Shown here: positions 7,594 through 16,581 of the stretch, piece by piece
How the letters are laid out: each line of letters begins with the position of its first letter
Numbering within the stretch: position 1 is the stretch's first letter
Source: Robertmurraya kyonggiensis
GTDB lineage: Bacteria; Bacillota; Bacilli; Bacillales; Cytobacillaceae
DNA length: 64,000 nucleotides
Assembly (NCBI RefSeq): GCF_005116465.1
Contig: NZ_SWBM01000003.1
Location: 186,001-250,000 of the forward strand
Reading direction: 5' to 3'
Notes under the pieces: generated by a model
The model's database searches: none
Seen by the model: the letters and a program-made list of their open reading frames with translations, nothing else
Told to the model about the DNA's origin: nothing
Position numbers and translations under genes: made by a program

Positions 7594-9155
7594 TAATTCA
7601 CCAACCTTTCCTTCAATGTGATTCCACATTTTAATTCAAATCCGACTTCCTCTCGTGAAAAAACAATAATCTTTTCTACGTAATTTTCAAACAGCTCATC
7701 CTCATAGGCTGTGAGCATTTTGGACTTAGTGGCAAACCTAAGTAGATGATTAACTTCCTCTACCTTAGCAAGATTTCCATTGACGAAACGAGTAAGTTGA
7801 TCCTTTTCAGCAAGAAGCCTTTCTCTTTCTTGTACCAGTGAGTTCTTTTCCTTATTGTAAAGAGCAGGTTCCAGATATCCTTTGGCCATTAAACCCGTAA
7901 GCACCTGGCTCTGCTCCATGTTGTTTTCAATCTTAATTTCCAACTCTTCAATTCTATGAAAACTCGCTGCATTGTTCTGGTTACGTAACCCCTCCAAAAG
8001 TGGTCTTAATATGAACTTCTGACCGAATATGAGTTTATTCATCATCGAAACAAATGCAGTCTTTATATCATCATCTCGTATGAACTGCATAGAACATTCC
8101 GTTATATTGCTTATATGCTTACTGCAACACCAAGCGATGTATTTTCTTCCAGATGAATGAATCCGTCTTTTAAAGGTACTGCCACATTCAGAGCAAATAA
8201 TTTTACTGGAGAAAGAATATCGATTTAGATATTTGCTGTTGCGTTTTTCGATGCTTTTTTCTTTTGCTCTCTGATTAAGAATGGCATCTACTGCTTGAAA
8301 ATCCTCATGGCTGATAATTGCCTCATGATGGTTTTCTACTAGATACATATTTTTCTCACCATAATTAGTGTGCCTGTTAAAATGGCTGTCAGTATAAGTC
8401 TTTTGTAAAATAACATCGCCAGTATATTTTTCATTGGTCAGAATCCCTCGAATCGTAGTAGCTGTCCAACGACCGCGTCTTTTTGAAGGGATACCCTTTT
8501 GATTAAGATCATTTGCAACTTTCTGTGTACCTTTTCCCGATAATACCTCTGCAAAAATATACTTCACAACTTCAGCCTGCTTGGGGTTTACTATCATCTG
8601 ACCGTCAATATTTTGATACCCATATGGTGGGTAGGAAATTTTAAAGGTTCCGTTTTGAAATCGTCTTTGAATTGCCCACTTAGTATTTTCTGAAATGGAA
8701 ATTGACTCACTTTCTGCAAGCCCACTTAAAATGGAGAGCATCAATTCACTTTCCATTGAACCCGTATTGATATTTTCCTTCTCAAAATAGATATGAACCC
8801 CAAGGTCTATCAGTTTTCGAACCATCTCCAAGCAGTCTGTAGTATTTCTCGCAAATCGGCTGATGGACTTTGTAATAATTAAGTCAATCCTTCCAGTTTC
8901 ACAGTCTGATAACATTCTAAGCAGGTCAGAGCGGTTTTCCTTTTTCGTGCCACTGATTCCCTCGTCATAATATAAGCCTGCATATTCCCATTCTGGATTC
9001 GCCTTTATATAAGTCTCATAATGAGCCTTTTGCGCTTGCAAGCTGACTAGCTGTTCATTACTATCTGTTGAAACTCGGCAGTAGGCAACTACTCGTGTTT
9101 TTGGCTTAATAAAAGAGTTGGCTAGATTCCCTTCTATTTTCGTTATCTTTTTCAT
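7593..9155 (-). CDS. large serine recombinase (first of cluster)
   Basis: The protein is 520 residues from the ATG at 9155, which has a strong AAGGAGGTGA site. The resolvase domain shows [20 protein letters not shown] with the catalytic serine and [20 protein letters not shown]. The recombinase domain (SYPPYGYQNIDGQMIVNPKQ onward) is followed by a zinc ribbon (CSECGSTFKRR and IAWCCSKHISNITEC) and a coiled coil (about 400-480). It is paralogous to, but clearly diverged from, the other full recombinase. The pair probably acts as a heteromeric system with the short gene between them. Confidence 0.9.
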   Translation of the reverse strand: MKKITKIEGNLANSFIKPKTRVVAYCRVSTDSNEQLVSLQAQKAHYETYIKANPEWEYAGLYYDEGISGTKKENRSDLLRMLSDCETGRIDLIITKSISRFARNTTDCLEMVRKLIDLGVHIYFEKENINTGSMESELMLSILSGLAESESISISENTKWAIQRRFQNGTFKISYPPYGYQNIDGQMIVNPKQAEVVKYIFAEVLSGKGTQKVANDLNQKGIPSKRRGRWTATTIRGILTNEKYTGDVILQKTYTDSHFNRHTNYGEKNMYLVENHHEAIISHEDFQAVDAILNQRAKEKSIEKRNSKYLNRYSFSSKIICSECGSTFKRRIHSSGRKYIAWCCSKHISNITECSMQFIRDDDIKTAFVSMMNKLIFGQKFILRPLLEGLRNQNNAASFHRIEELEIKIENNMEQSQVLTGLMAKGYLEPALYNKEKNSLVQERERLLAEKDQLTRFVNGNLAKVEEVNHLLRFATKSKMLTAYEDELFENYVEKIIVFSREEVGFELKCGITLKERLVN

Positions 9156-9216
9156 CCTCTCACCTCCTTCTTGGTAGGTCACATATTACCTCTGAAACCC
9201 TTATATATCAACGGTT

Positions 9217-9456
9217 TCAGGGCATTATCTCAGCTAAAAAGGGGGAGAATGTTTGGCGATTGAGTGCATCTATCTTGTTGAATTCTACTTCAGTTATTAA
9301 GCCTTTTTCGAGCATCTTTCTCAGCAATTTTTCTGCCTGAATATAATCAAACTCACGTTGTAACTGTTCCTGTGACACTCTCTTAAGTGCGGTGGTGTTT
9401 TTGTCTATAACCTCATCCGAGATCTTCGTAACTTTTTTATCCTCGTGCTGATTCAC
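9217..9456 (-). CDS. SHOCT-domain small protein
   Basis: The 79-residue protein ends with a SHOCT-like segment: QREFDYIQAEKLLRKMLEKG then LITEVEFNKIDALNRQTFSP. SHOCT is a short helical module often attached to phage and mobile-element proteins, with a proposed oligomerisation role. The GTG start is preceded by a near-perfect AGGAGGTGATT. It lies just before the recombinase cluster, as in related integrative elements, and just after a 3'-tail remnant of a sigma-like gene (9468-9512). Confidence 0.75.
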   Translation of the reverse strand: MNQHEDKKVTKISDEVIDKNTTALKRVSQEQLQREFDYIQAEKLLRKMLEKGLITEVEFNKIDALNRQTFSPFLAEIMP

Positions 9457-9467
9457 TAGGAATCACC

Positions 9468-9512
9468 TCCTACCTAATAGCCGTGGGAACAGGTCGAAGT
9501 TGAGGATTTGTA
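9468..9512 (-). repeat. sigma-gene 3' tail remnant, copy A
   Basis: On the minus strand TCCTCAAC, 14 variable bases and GGCTATTAGGTAG can be read as the end of a coding sequence, SSTSTCSHGY-stop. The same layout with identical spacing occurs at 40515-40558 (SSTFITSCGY-stop) and at the true 3' end of the sigma-like gene at 49953-49997 (SSTFPSCHG-stop). Here no coding sequence remains upstream: the terminator at 9533-9571 adjoins it. Confidence 0.7.
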
Positions 9513-9532
9513 GAATTTAATTAAATCAAGGC

Positions 9533-9571
9533 ATAAAAAAAGAGCCTGCAAGGGAAGAACCCCCGCAGGCT
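9533..9571 (-). terminator. Rho-independent terminator after the lysis genes
   Basis: AGCCTGC pairs with GCAGGCT around a loop containing GGGGGTTCTTCCCT, followed on the minus strand by CTTTTTTT. It ends transcription from the amidase gene before the recombinase module. Confidence 0.85.
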
Positions 9572-9634
9572 AGATAAATTAATAGTTTAATATTTTATTT
9601 AGGAATCTCGATGATTTTTAACTCGCTCAATTTG

Positions 9635-10336
9635 TTAATCATACTTAATAAATGCATCCGTAAAGCCTGCCTTTTTAGCCTTGGCAAGCTGTGCCTCAGC
9701 ATTTGCTTTGTCCGAATATGCACCAATTTGCACACGGTAATATTTCTTATTCACCAGCTCAACTGTTTTATTTTCAGCACTTAATAGTTTCTTCACATCC
9801 ACTCGAAAGGTGTCCATACTCTTCCCATGTTTAGGAAACCAGTGCATCACATCCCCATGATTGCTGGCAATGCCTCGTTTATAACCTTCGCTATGGCAGA
9901 TGATATCCTTCTCACTAAACCTATAGAGTTTGCAGAGATATACACAAAGCTCTACAGATTCCTTATAAACGGCAGAAAAATACGAGGCATCGGTTAGACT
10001 GTCCTCGCAGATTTCAAATCCTATATGAGTATTGTTCGCAGCTCCGCCAGCATGCCAACCTCGGTGATTCCAAGGCAATGTTTGATAGGTGGCAATAGAG
10101 CCATCTGCTAATTTACCAATAAAGGCATGAACACAAACTTGACGACCTCCAGGTTTATCTTGATTCCAATGGTTGTTGTACTGGTTCTTTCCAAGCAAAC
10201 CGTCGTCTGGGCCAACATATCGCTTGAGCCACGGGTTATTGGCTCCGGTCGAGTGAACCATAATACCCTTTGGCGTTATGGTTTTACCCGCTTTGAAGCA
10301 GGCATTGTTCGTAAGTAATAGTTTGCGTAACTTCAT
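9635..10336 (-). CDS. phage endolysin: N-acetylmuramoyl-L-alanine amidase with SPOR domain
   Basis: This 233-residue enzyme cleaves the amide bond between MurNAc and the stem peptide. The amidase_2/PGRP fold covers about residues 15-165, with zinc-ligand segments MVHSTGANNPWLKRY, WNHRGWHAGG and later ICHSEGYKRGIASNHGDVMH. The C-terminus (YYRVQIGAYSDKANAEAQLA onward, about 198-233) is a SPOR-like domain that binds denuded glycan. There is no signal peptide, consistent with release through the holin encoded just upstream. The ATG at 10336 has an AGAGGTGA site. Confidence 0.93.
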   Translation of the reverse strand: MKLRKLLLTNNACFKAGKTITPKGIMVHSTGANNPWLKRYVGPDDGLLGKNQYNNHWNQDKPGGRQVCVHAFIGKLADGSIATYQTLPWNHRGWHAGGAANNTHIGFEICEDSLTDASYFSAVYKESVELCVYLCKLYRFSEKDIICHSEGYKRGIASNHGDVMHWFPKHGKSMDTFRVDVKKLLSAENKTVELVNKKYYRVQIGAYSDKANAEAQLAKAKKAGFTDAFIKYD

Positions 10337-10367
10337 TAAAATCACCTCTAATCAAATATTAAGTCAA

Positions 10368-10808
10368 TCATCTTCCACCACCAGGCTTAGGCGGTTCCCC
10401 ATCACGTCCATGTAGTTGCTGTAAAACCGATTTTAGGTTTTCTGGAATAGGCAGTCCAATATGTCCAGCGTTCTCTAAAATGGATACTCCTTCATTACTT
10501 AGGTAGAAAAAGATTACTGCTGTTCGTAAAATGCCACTGTTTTCTCCAATACTAACCAAAATTTGTGTATCGATAATATGAGCGATGCCTACCATTATAA
10601 AGATGAGTACCTTTTTGAAAATTCCCTTAGCACCGATTTCGCTATACAGTTTTTTGTTTACAATTGCACAAAAGACACCTGTCAGGTAGTCAATGATCAC
10701 AAAGGCTACCAGTGCATAGAGAAATCCGTCATAACCTCCGAGAAACCATCCAAGAAATCCACCGACTGCGGCAATAGCCAGCTGTATCCAATTCCAAATC
10801 TCTTTCAT
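10368..10808 (-). CDS. phage holin (phage_holin_4/Cph1 type)
   Basis: The 146-residue protein has three or four hydrophobic segments: IQLAIAAVGGFLGWFLGGYD, FLYALVAFVIIDYLTGVFCA, IFKKVLIFIMVGIAHIIDTQ and LRTAVIFFYLSNEGVSILEN. The DYLTG..CA segment and the C-terminal SNEGVSILENAGHIGLPIPE are characteristic of the toxin-secretion/phage-lysis holin family. The tail is charged. It makes membrane holes that release the amidase encoded 31 bases downstream. A GGAGGTG site supports the start. Confidence 0.93.
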   Translation of the reverse strand: MKEIWNWIQLAIAAVGGFLGWFLGGYDGFLYALVAFVIIDYLTGVFCAIVNKKLYSEIGAKGIFKKVLIFIMVGIAHIIDTQILVSIGENSGILRTAVIFFYLSNEGVSILENAGHIGLPIPENLKSVLQQLHGRDGEPPKPGGGR

Positions 10809-10846
10809 TAATAGACACCTCCATTTCGTGTATTTCCATATATAAA

Positions 10847-10873
10847 AGCGCCCTTGCAGATGACAAGAGCGCT
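10847..10873 (-). terminator. hairpin terminator before the holin gene
   Basis: AGCGCTCTTG pairs with CAAGGGCGCT (one G-T pair), followed by TTTTATATA on the minus strand. It sits between the fibronectin-type tail protein gene and the holin gene, partly separating structural and lysis genes. Confidence 0.65.
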
Positions 10874-10884
10874 GAATATTACCT

Positions 10885-13239
10885 TTACATTATTTGAATT
10901 AGATCATGAATTTGTTGCATTACATCCGCCTTTGGTCGTCCTGTACCGAAAGGTAGCCATGTGACTGGTGGTATATCGAATGCCTGCGAAGAATCAAAGC
11001 CATTAATCATTATAATAATTGAATCAATAGCCTTGCGTATTTCAACGATATGAAATGGCCAATTCTTAACAGTGGTCTTTCCTGTGATGATCTCCTCTTT
11101 CCAAGTCACAGGAGATAGATTGTAATAGCTACGCACTCTATTTACAGCAGTTCGAAGCGTCTGAATATGTGCTGCCTTCACGTGTGTCACATTTGGAGTG
11201 ATGATTTCAAAAGGTAATGCCAATATAGTAAAGGTACGAACAACTTCTGTACTTTTTGATTCGATATCACTGTCAAGACAACGGACAGTAACCGTATGAT
11301 TTCCTACTGAAAGCGGTTCAGCTTGGTAAACCGTCTTGACCCCATTACCAAGGTAGCCGCTTATGGAAAACCGCTCAGGTTGGTCTACGCTGTTTTGCCA
11401 TTCACCTGAATCAATTTTCACCTCTACTATTTGCGTTTGGCCATCTGGTTCGATACCAGTTGTAATCATAAAACGTGGTGTGGCGTTATAAGTAAAATTG
11501 CCAGACCTTGGACAGTCCACTATCGGTGCTACAGGCGGGCTGTTTTTCTTTACCGAGTTACTGACAACATAGGCAGACACTGCATCAAGAGCATCTGTGA
11601 CGCTGATTCGATAACGGGTATACCGACCAGCTATTTGTGAAGCATTTACCTGAAGGCTACCCGAGGTATTGCTTGAAATAATAGTCGTCAGTGCTACGTA
11701 TGCCGACCAATTCACACCATCTGTCGATGTAGACTGTTGTATGACATACTGCTTAATCGCACTGGTTCCAGGTACCGTCCCACTCCATGAAAGATTTATT
11801 GTATTAGCTTCATATATAGGAGGGTTTGCGGCAAAAATAGTCGGTGGTATGGGCAGTATGTTTTTACGAACAGTATTGCTGGAAATAGTCCAGTCTGAGT
11901 AATAATCCTCACCAGCCGTACCACGAGTTCTTATTCGAAACCGACGATAATGGCCACGTATAGCAGGTGGACTGACATTTAAAATACTGCTTGTTGCAGA
12001 AGTATTGACTATAGCCAATGCCAACCAGGCACCCCAATTGATGTTATCGTGTGAATCACTGTACTGTATTTCATAGGAAGTGATAGGGTTACCTGCACCG
12101 CCAGATGCTCCGCTCCAAGAAAGAGTGACATTTCCTTCAGATAATGTTGCACTTACCGTGCAAAGGGTCGGTGCTGCACAAGCTGTGACATTACAATAGA
12201 TACTATTGCTGACTTTTTCTATTGAATAAACATCCAATGTATCAATTGTCCAAATACCAAATTGAGTATATGTTCCTGGAGTCCTTGAAACTATTGGGTT
12301 ATAGCTCCCTCCGCTTGCCGCCAGTGTCAACGTGGTCAACACATTCCACGCACTCCAAGTATTATTATCCGTAGATGTGCGACTGGCAATTTGATATCCC
12401 TTAATTGGACTGGTACCGCTAGATGCTCCGCTCCAAGTAAGTGTGATAGTCTCATTACTATATGCCGCAGGGGAGGCAACAGCAGTCGTCGCTGGCTTTG
12501 GCCCAGTATTTCTACGGACACTGTTTGTGGATACTTTCCAGCTAGAGTAATAACTAGCTCCTGCTGTACCACGGGTTCGTACTTGAAACCTTCGATAATT
12601 ACCTCGGGTGGGAGGCGGTGCAACGGATACACTACCACTTGTTGCTGTGGTGGTCAGCGTAGTCAAGGCAGTCCATGCTCCCCATGTGACATTATCGGTG
12701 GAATCGCTATATTGAATCTCGTAACTAGAAATTGTATTATTGATCCCCCCAGAAGCACCGCTCCAAGAAAGAGTCACATTCCCTTCCGCAAGTGTTGGAG
12801 AAACCGTACAAGATGTTGGGGCTCCACAAGCTGTAGTAAGCAATGGAGAACTTAATACCGTATAGCTTGAATTGGTAATTACCCCAGAGGATAATGGCAA
12901 TCGTCCATCAGATACCACTTTGAATGTGACTGGCTGTGTTGCATTACCTGTAGTAGAAGCACAGGTCACCGAAACATATCTGAGCCTTGGTGTGGTCCCT
13001 TCCCAGTTATCTCCGTCCGCCGCTTTAATACGTACCTGTGAAGAAGAACCATTTACAGTCATAGTGCAAAGCAATGCATAACCACTACGGATAAAGGAAC
13101 CTGATGAACCCAACGCAGCGGATATGGTGAAGTTGTATCTCATCTGACTATTATTTAGACGGCTTTTGGTATAAGTAATTGTGTAATGGACGGTCGGGCT
13201 AGAACCCGCCTGCAGAGTGATGCCATTAATATCCGCCAC
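10885..13239 (-). CDS. phage tail protein with fibronectin type III repeats
   Basis: This 784-residue protein is built mainly of four Fn3-like repeats of about 105 residues (roughly 135-575), each with LSWSGASGG or LTWSGA and then YEIQYSDS.DN..WGAWTALT, RGNYRRFQVRTRGTAG and a closing SNSVR-type strand. Repeats 1 and 3 are most alike, as are 2 and 4, suggesting duplication of a pair. The first 130 residues and last 210 residues differ; the last part carries a segment resembling other surface proteins (FEIITPNVTHVKAAHIQTLR). It is likely a tail-tip or adhesion protein contacting the cell surface. The GTG start has an AGGAGGAGGTGAG site. Confidence 0.8.
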   Translation of the reverse strand: MADINGITLQAGSSPTVHYTITYTKSRLNNSQMRYNFTISAALGSSGSFIRSGYALLCTMTVNGSSSQVRIKAADGDNWEGTTPRLRYVSVTCASTTGNATQPVTFKVVSDGRLPLSSGVITNSSYTVLSSPLLTTACGAPTSCTVSPTLAEGNVTLSWSGASGGINNTISSYEIQYSDSTDNVTWGAWTALTTLTTTATSGSVSVAPPPTRGNYRRFQVRTRGTAGASYYSSWKVSTNSVRRNTGPKPATTAVASPAAYSNETITLTWSGASSGTSPIKGYQIASRTSTDNNTWSAWNVLTTLTLAASGGSYNPIVSRTPGTYTQFGIWTIDTLDVYSIEKVSNSIYCNVTACAAPTLCTVSATLSEGNVTLSWSGASGGAGNPITSYEIQYSDSHDNINWGAWLALAIVNTSATSSILNVSPPAIRGHYRRFRIRTRGTAGEDYYSDWTISSNTVRKNILPIPPTIFAANPPIYEANTINLSWSGTVPGTSAIKQYVIQQSTSTDGVNWSAYVALTTIISSNTSGSLQVNASQIAGRYTRYRISVTDALDAVSAYVVSNSVKKNSPPVAPIVDCPRSGNFTYNATPRFMITTGIEPDGQTQIVEVKIDSGEWQNSVDQPERFSISGYLGNGVKTVYQAEPLSVGNHTVTVRCLDSDIESKSTEVVRTFTILALPFEIITPNVTHVKAAHIQTLRTAVNRVRSYYNLSPVTWKEEIITGKTTVKNWPFHIVEIRKAIDSIIIMINGFDSSQAFDIPPVTWLPFGTGRPKADVMQQIHDLIQIM

Positions 13240-13255
13240 TTACACTCACCTCCTC

Positions 13256-13759
13256 CTATTCATAAACAGCCGAAACTAGCGAGTTTACCAGCCCACAAAG
13301 GCTAGTATTCAATCGGGTATCTATAATGTTATTTGCTGAAATCGATGTAGCCGCCGAAGGTACTAGAACATCAGCAATGCCAAGTTCATAGACATCGCTT
13401 GTTCTTGTCAGCTCTGGGGCTATGGGTGATGCTGTGGGAGTACCCGTGACAATGGCAAGCTGAATGTTTCTCGTAATTTGACTTAACCGAACCACAACCC
13501 TGTCTATGCGAGGATTGCTTCCGTCTGCTGTAGCGAGGGGTTTATTTAAAACATCTGTATTTTCATATCGATAACCATTAATCCATGCACTGCCCGCTGC
13601 TATGCTCACTGCCAACCCAATCCCTGGAGACACCAGAAGGTTTGTTGGTGTAGAATAAAATACACCATTCGAGACAAGGCTTCCAAAATATGCAGCGAAA
13701 TCTGTTGCGTCATAGATTCTATCTCCATCAGATGAGTTGAAAAATCCACTTTTCTCCAT
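13256..13759 (-). CDS. phage tail/baseplate structural protein
   Basis: The 167-residue protein opens with MEKSGFFNSSDGDRIYDATD and FAAYFGSLVSNGVF, then has a beta-rich stretch (AVSIAAGSAWINGYRYENTD, DRVVVRLSQITRNIQLAIVT). This composition is common for short proteins encoded next to the tail-tip genes of Firmicute siphoviruses, usually annotated as baseplate or receptor-binding accessory proteins. The ATG has an AAGGAGGG site. It sits between the Gp37-like tail protein and the Fn3 protein. The exact role is not clear. Confidence 0.7.
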   Translation of the reverse strand: MEKSGFFNSSDGDRIYDATDFAAYFGSLVSNGVFYSTPTNLLVSPGIGLAVSIAAGSAWINGYRYENTDVLNKPLATADGSNPRIDRVVVRLSQITRNIQLAIVTGTPTASPIAPELTRTSDVYELGIADVLVPSAATSISANNIIDTRLNTSLCGLVNSLVSAVYE

Positions 13760-13776
13760 AAACTATTCCCTCCTTA

Positions 13777-15714
13777 CTAAACGGTTTTTGTGTACTCTAT
13801 AACTACATAGCCTGTATATGCAGTTCTATCATTGCCTGGTTCGACTACAATGTCGGTCATATTCACGAAGAGTCCGATTTGAGATGCAAAGTTGTTGTAA
13901 CGAGCAAGGGGCAGTGGCAAGAAAACACTCCCATTCGTGACAAAACCGGTTAAACTGACAACAGTGCTGAGGTTTGCTATACCATGAGGTACATGTTTTG
14001 GTGTTGTATCCGTAAGCGAACCGAGATTTATCTCTTTACGATAAATCGTCTTGCCATCTATCCATAGCCGCCCTGTGTTTTGTTCTGTAGTTGAGTAGTC
14101 GCTAAAGGAGGATACCATTTTGGCAGCTGTAATTGTTCGGTCTGCCATTTTCAAACCGGTGACTGCTCCATTGGCAATCCTTGAAGTAGTGACAGGTTCA
14201 TTATTGATATTAAGCCAGTTTGCTTGACCAGAAGGATTGTTAAATACGAAAATAGAAATCACATAAAATGTCATGGTATTACGAGAAATAAAGAAACCCA
14301 TCGCCCTCTGAAAGCCATTCCCCGTGTTATCCCCGTTATGCTTTACCAAAAAGACATGACCGTCATCACTTGGCTGGTCACTAAACTTATTGCCATTCCA
14401 TGAAGTGAAATAAAAGGCATCTCCAGGGTTCATCTGGTGCAACGCATATTGACCAATCGATACAGTACCTGCTCCCACATTAATTTCGAGTGCAGGTAGT
14501 TTTCCATACAGATTGTTGAAAGTAGATGCAACATTGTCTCCTTGAATCTCTAAATCTACCTCCGTCAAGTCACCCAAGGTTTCCTCTACAGTTCCCAGCG
14601 TTTCCTCCACAGTTCCTAAAGCTTGGGCAATTTCGGATATGCCAGTTGGTGCCATTATTGCTGTTTTAACTTCAATCAAGTCGGAGCGGATTTTTTGTGC
14701 TATCGTTAACTCAGCTTTTCCGAATACTACACTGATACTCTGACCGTCTGCATCATAGGTTTCTTCAACTTCTGTTATGCGCGTCGTCATGGATACACCC
14801 CATGCTTTGGAAATGACTTTGACGCTCTGCCCAAGGTCGAAGTCTATCTTATATGTCAAATTGCCGTGTGGATTGACCGATGTATCAAATGAATAGCGTA
14901 TCGCTTGCTCACTCAGCTTACTTTGACCCCGAAAGATTAGTGTATCAATGTAATCAGAGCCAAAGTCTTCCTCTCGCAGATCCTTAGCATCCACAAAAAT
15001 TTCATGTCTTGTCTCACCTGAGCCACTTGTAATTGCAACAAAAGTTCGGTCTGTACCTTCTCCTTCGCCACCAACGAGGGCAGTGTTGGCATAATCTCCA
15101 GCACTTATTGTGTAAATCTGTTCCGTAAGGTTTTCAAATTCCTTAGAAAATACCGCTTGTGATTCCGTTCCTCTATACAACGCCACAGTAAAAATCCCTG
15201 TCGCAGGAGTGAATACGGTCTTAACGCCAATATCCGAAGCAACACATAGTCCCGTCACGGCATCCATTAAATTTCGATACGATACCTGTGTGCTAATAGG
15301 AACATTTAAGTTTGGGGCAGAAAAGGATAGGTTCGAAATCTTCCTTGCTGTATCAGAAGGATTGATGAGATTATTATTTATCAGTTGCTCCACACAGACA
15401 GATATGTCACCAGACAATTTCTCCGTTTGCCAAACAATGCGGCGGGAGAGGAAGGAAGTTGCAAAGCGTCCACTTGCAGTAATAATTTCATGCTCGGTTT
15501 GAGAAAGTTCCAGATGCTCAATGATCCCGGCTTCCTCATCATCATTTTTCCAGATGATATTCCCTTCCTTTAAGAGTTCTGTATTCTCTGGAGTTGCTAT
15601 CGCCTTTAACTCAAATGAGCCACACTGGGAATAGCGTCTCGTCCAGCGTAAGTACTCGAAGGATTCAACAATGCCTGCAAGCTCCCGGTTTGAATTGTAG
15701 ATATACAGTTCCAT
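13777..15714 (-). CDS. siphovirus Gp37-like tail protein (tail-associated, Tal-like position)
   Basis: This 645-residue protein matches the ReqiPepy6 Gp37-like family at its start: IYNSNRELAGIVESFEYLRW, TRRYSQCGSFELKAIATPEN and IEHLELSQTEHEIITASGRF. It lies where siphoviruses encode the tail-associated hub/fibre after the distal tail protein. The N-terminal 350 residues form the hub-like domain; residues 370-395 contain a short heptad stretch (TVEETLGTVEETLGDLTEVD, a direct repeat); the rest is beta-rich and may be the fibre. The ATG at 15714 follows GGGGGTG, two bases after the Dit stop. Confidence 0.85.
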   Translation of the reverse strand: MELYIYNSNRELAGIVESFEYLRWTRRYSQCGSFELKAIATPENTELLKEGNIIWKNDDEEAGIIEHLELSQTEHEIITASGRFATSFLSRRIVWQTEKLSGDISVCVEQLINNNLINPSDTARKISNLSFSAPNLNVPISTQVSYRNLMDAVTGLCVASDIGVKTVFTPATGIFTVALYRGTESQAVFSKEFENLTEQIYTISAGDYANTALVGGEGEGTDRTFVAITSGSGETRHEIFVDAKDLREEDFGSDYIDTLIFRGQSKLSEQAIRYSFDTSVNPHGNLTYKIDFDLGQSVKVISKAWGVSMTTRITEVEETYDADGQSISVVFGKAELTIAQKIRSDLIEVKTAIMAPTGISEIAQALGTVEETLGTVEETLGDLTEVDLEIQGDNVASTFNNLYGKLPALEINVGAGTVSIGQYALHQMNPGDAFYFTSWNGNKFSDQPSDDGHVFLVKHNGDNTGNGFQRAMGFFISRNTMTFYVISIFVFNNPSGQANWLNINNEPVTTSRIANGAVTGLKMADRTITAAKMVSSFSDYSTTEQNTGRLWIDGKTIYRKEINLGSLTDTTPKHVPHGIANLSTVVSLTGFVTNGSVFLPLPLARYNNFASQIGLFVNMTDIVVEPGNDRTAYTGYVVIEYTKTV

Positions 15715-15716
15715 TT

Positions 15717-16568
15717 TCACACCCCCAGAAACTGCGGACGAAAGTAAATACTAACCTCTAACAATTCCATATTGACAGAAGCATCGTATCTCAGTGTATT
15801 AAGGCCTGCCGCCAGTTGAAAGAACACCGAATTGGTATCCAACAGTGAAAAAGCATTTGTAACCGTTGAACCATCAACTTGGATCACACGCTTACCAGCG
15901 AAATGGGTATATACACGAAGTTCATCCCCAGCGCTCATTGTAGTGAGAAGTCGGATATATTCTCCCGTGTCTATGTTTAATAGTTCAGGGTTCGACACAG
16001 TACCTAAGGCCCTAAACACTATCTCGCATCCACAAGATACATCCCCTATATTTTCCACCGTAATGATTTGGCTAGGTTGACGCATTCCGAACTCCATCCC
16101 AGTCATTGGAATTTCCAATTCAAACTCAAATAGCGGTATCCATGATGCCAGTTCCTCGCGCACCTCATTTAATGTCTCAAAGAAAGGGGATGGGCAGAGC
16201 AGACTGACAAAGAAGTTTGGTATTCGTTGCCGATTAGAAACACTAAAACCTGCTTCCTCTACCACACAGGAAATCTGTCTCTCACGGTATTGAAGGGTTC
16301 CTAGTAGCTTTGGGCTGAATATTTGAAGGAAGTGTTGTCTCCTTTTATAAGCTTCATCGGGAGTATCAGCAACAACCGTACCTTCAATCGTTATGTTTCG
16401 CATATCTAGTGTGGAGGAAATATAAAAAGCGCCATCCTGATCCGGCGCCTTGAAAGTGTTGACGGTTTGACGAATATTTCCAGTACCGTCTACCTTCGTA
16501 AGAAAGTACGGTCGGCTTTGCTTAAGCGTAATACTCTCTCCATCTCTATTGGTGTATGTTAGCTCCAT
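15717..16568 (-). CDS. phage distal tail protein (Dit)
   Basis: This 283-residue protein forms the ring joining tail tube and tip. The start MELTYTNRDGESITLKQSRP has a strong AAAGGAGG site, so the eight extra upstream codons are not used. DQDGAFYISSTLDMRNITIE and RRQHFLQIFSPKLLGTLQYR are typical of the siphovirus tail (Dit N-terminal) family, and the C-terminal half (from about 150) looks like the galectin-like domain. It lies between the tape measure and Gp37-like genes, the standard order. Confidence 0.88.
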   Translation of the reverse strand: MELTYTNRDGESITLKQSRPYFLTKVDGTGNIRQTVNTFKAPDQDGAFYISSTLDMRNITIEGTVVADTPDEAYKRRQHFLQIFSPKLLGTLQYRERQISCVVEEAGFSVSNRQRIPNFFVSLLCPSPFFETLNEVREELASWIPLFEFELEIPMTGMEFGMRQPSQIITVENIGDVSCGCEIVFRALGTVSNPELLNIDTGEYIRLLTTMSAGDELRVYTHFAGKRVIQVDGSTVTNAFSLLDTNSVFFQLAAGLNTLRYDASVNMELLEVSIYFRPQFLGV

Positions 16569-16581
16569 TTCCGTACCTCCT

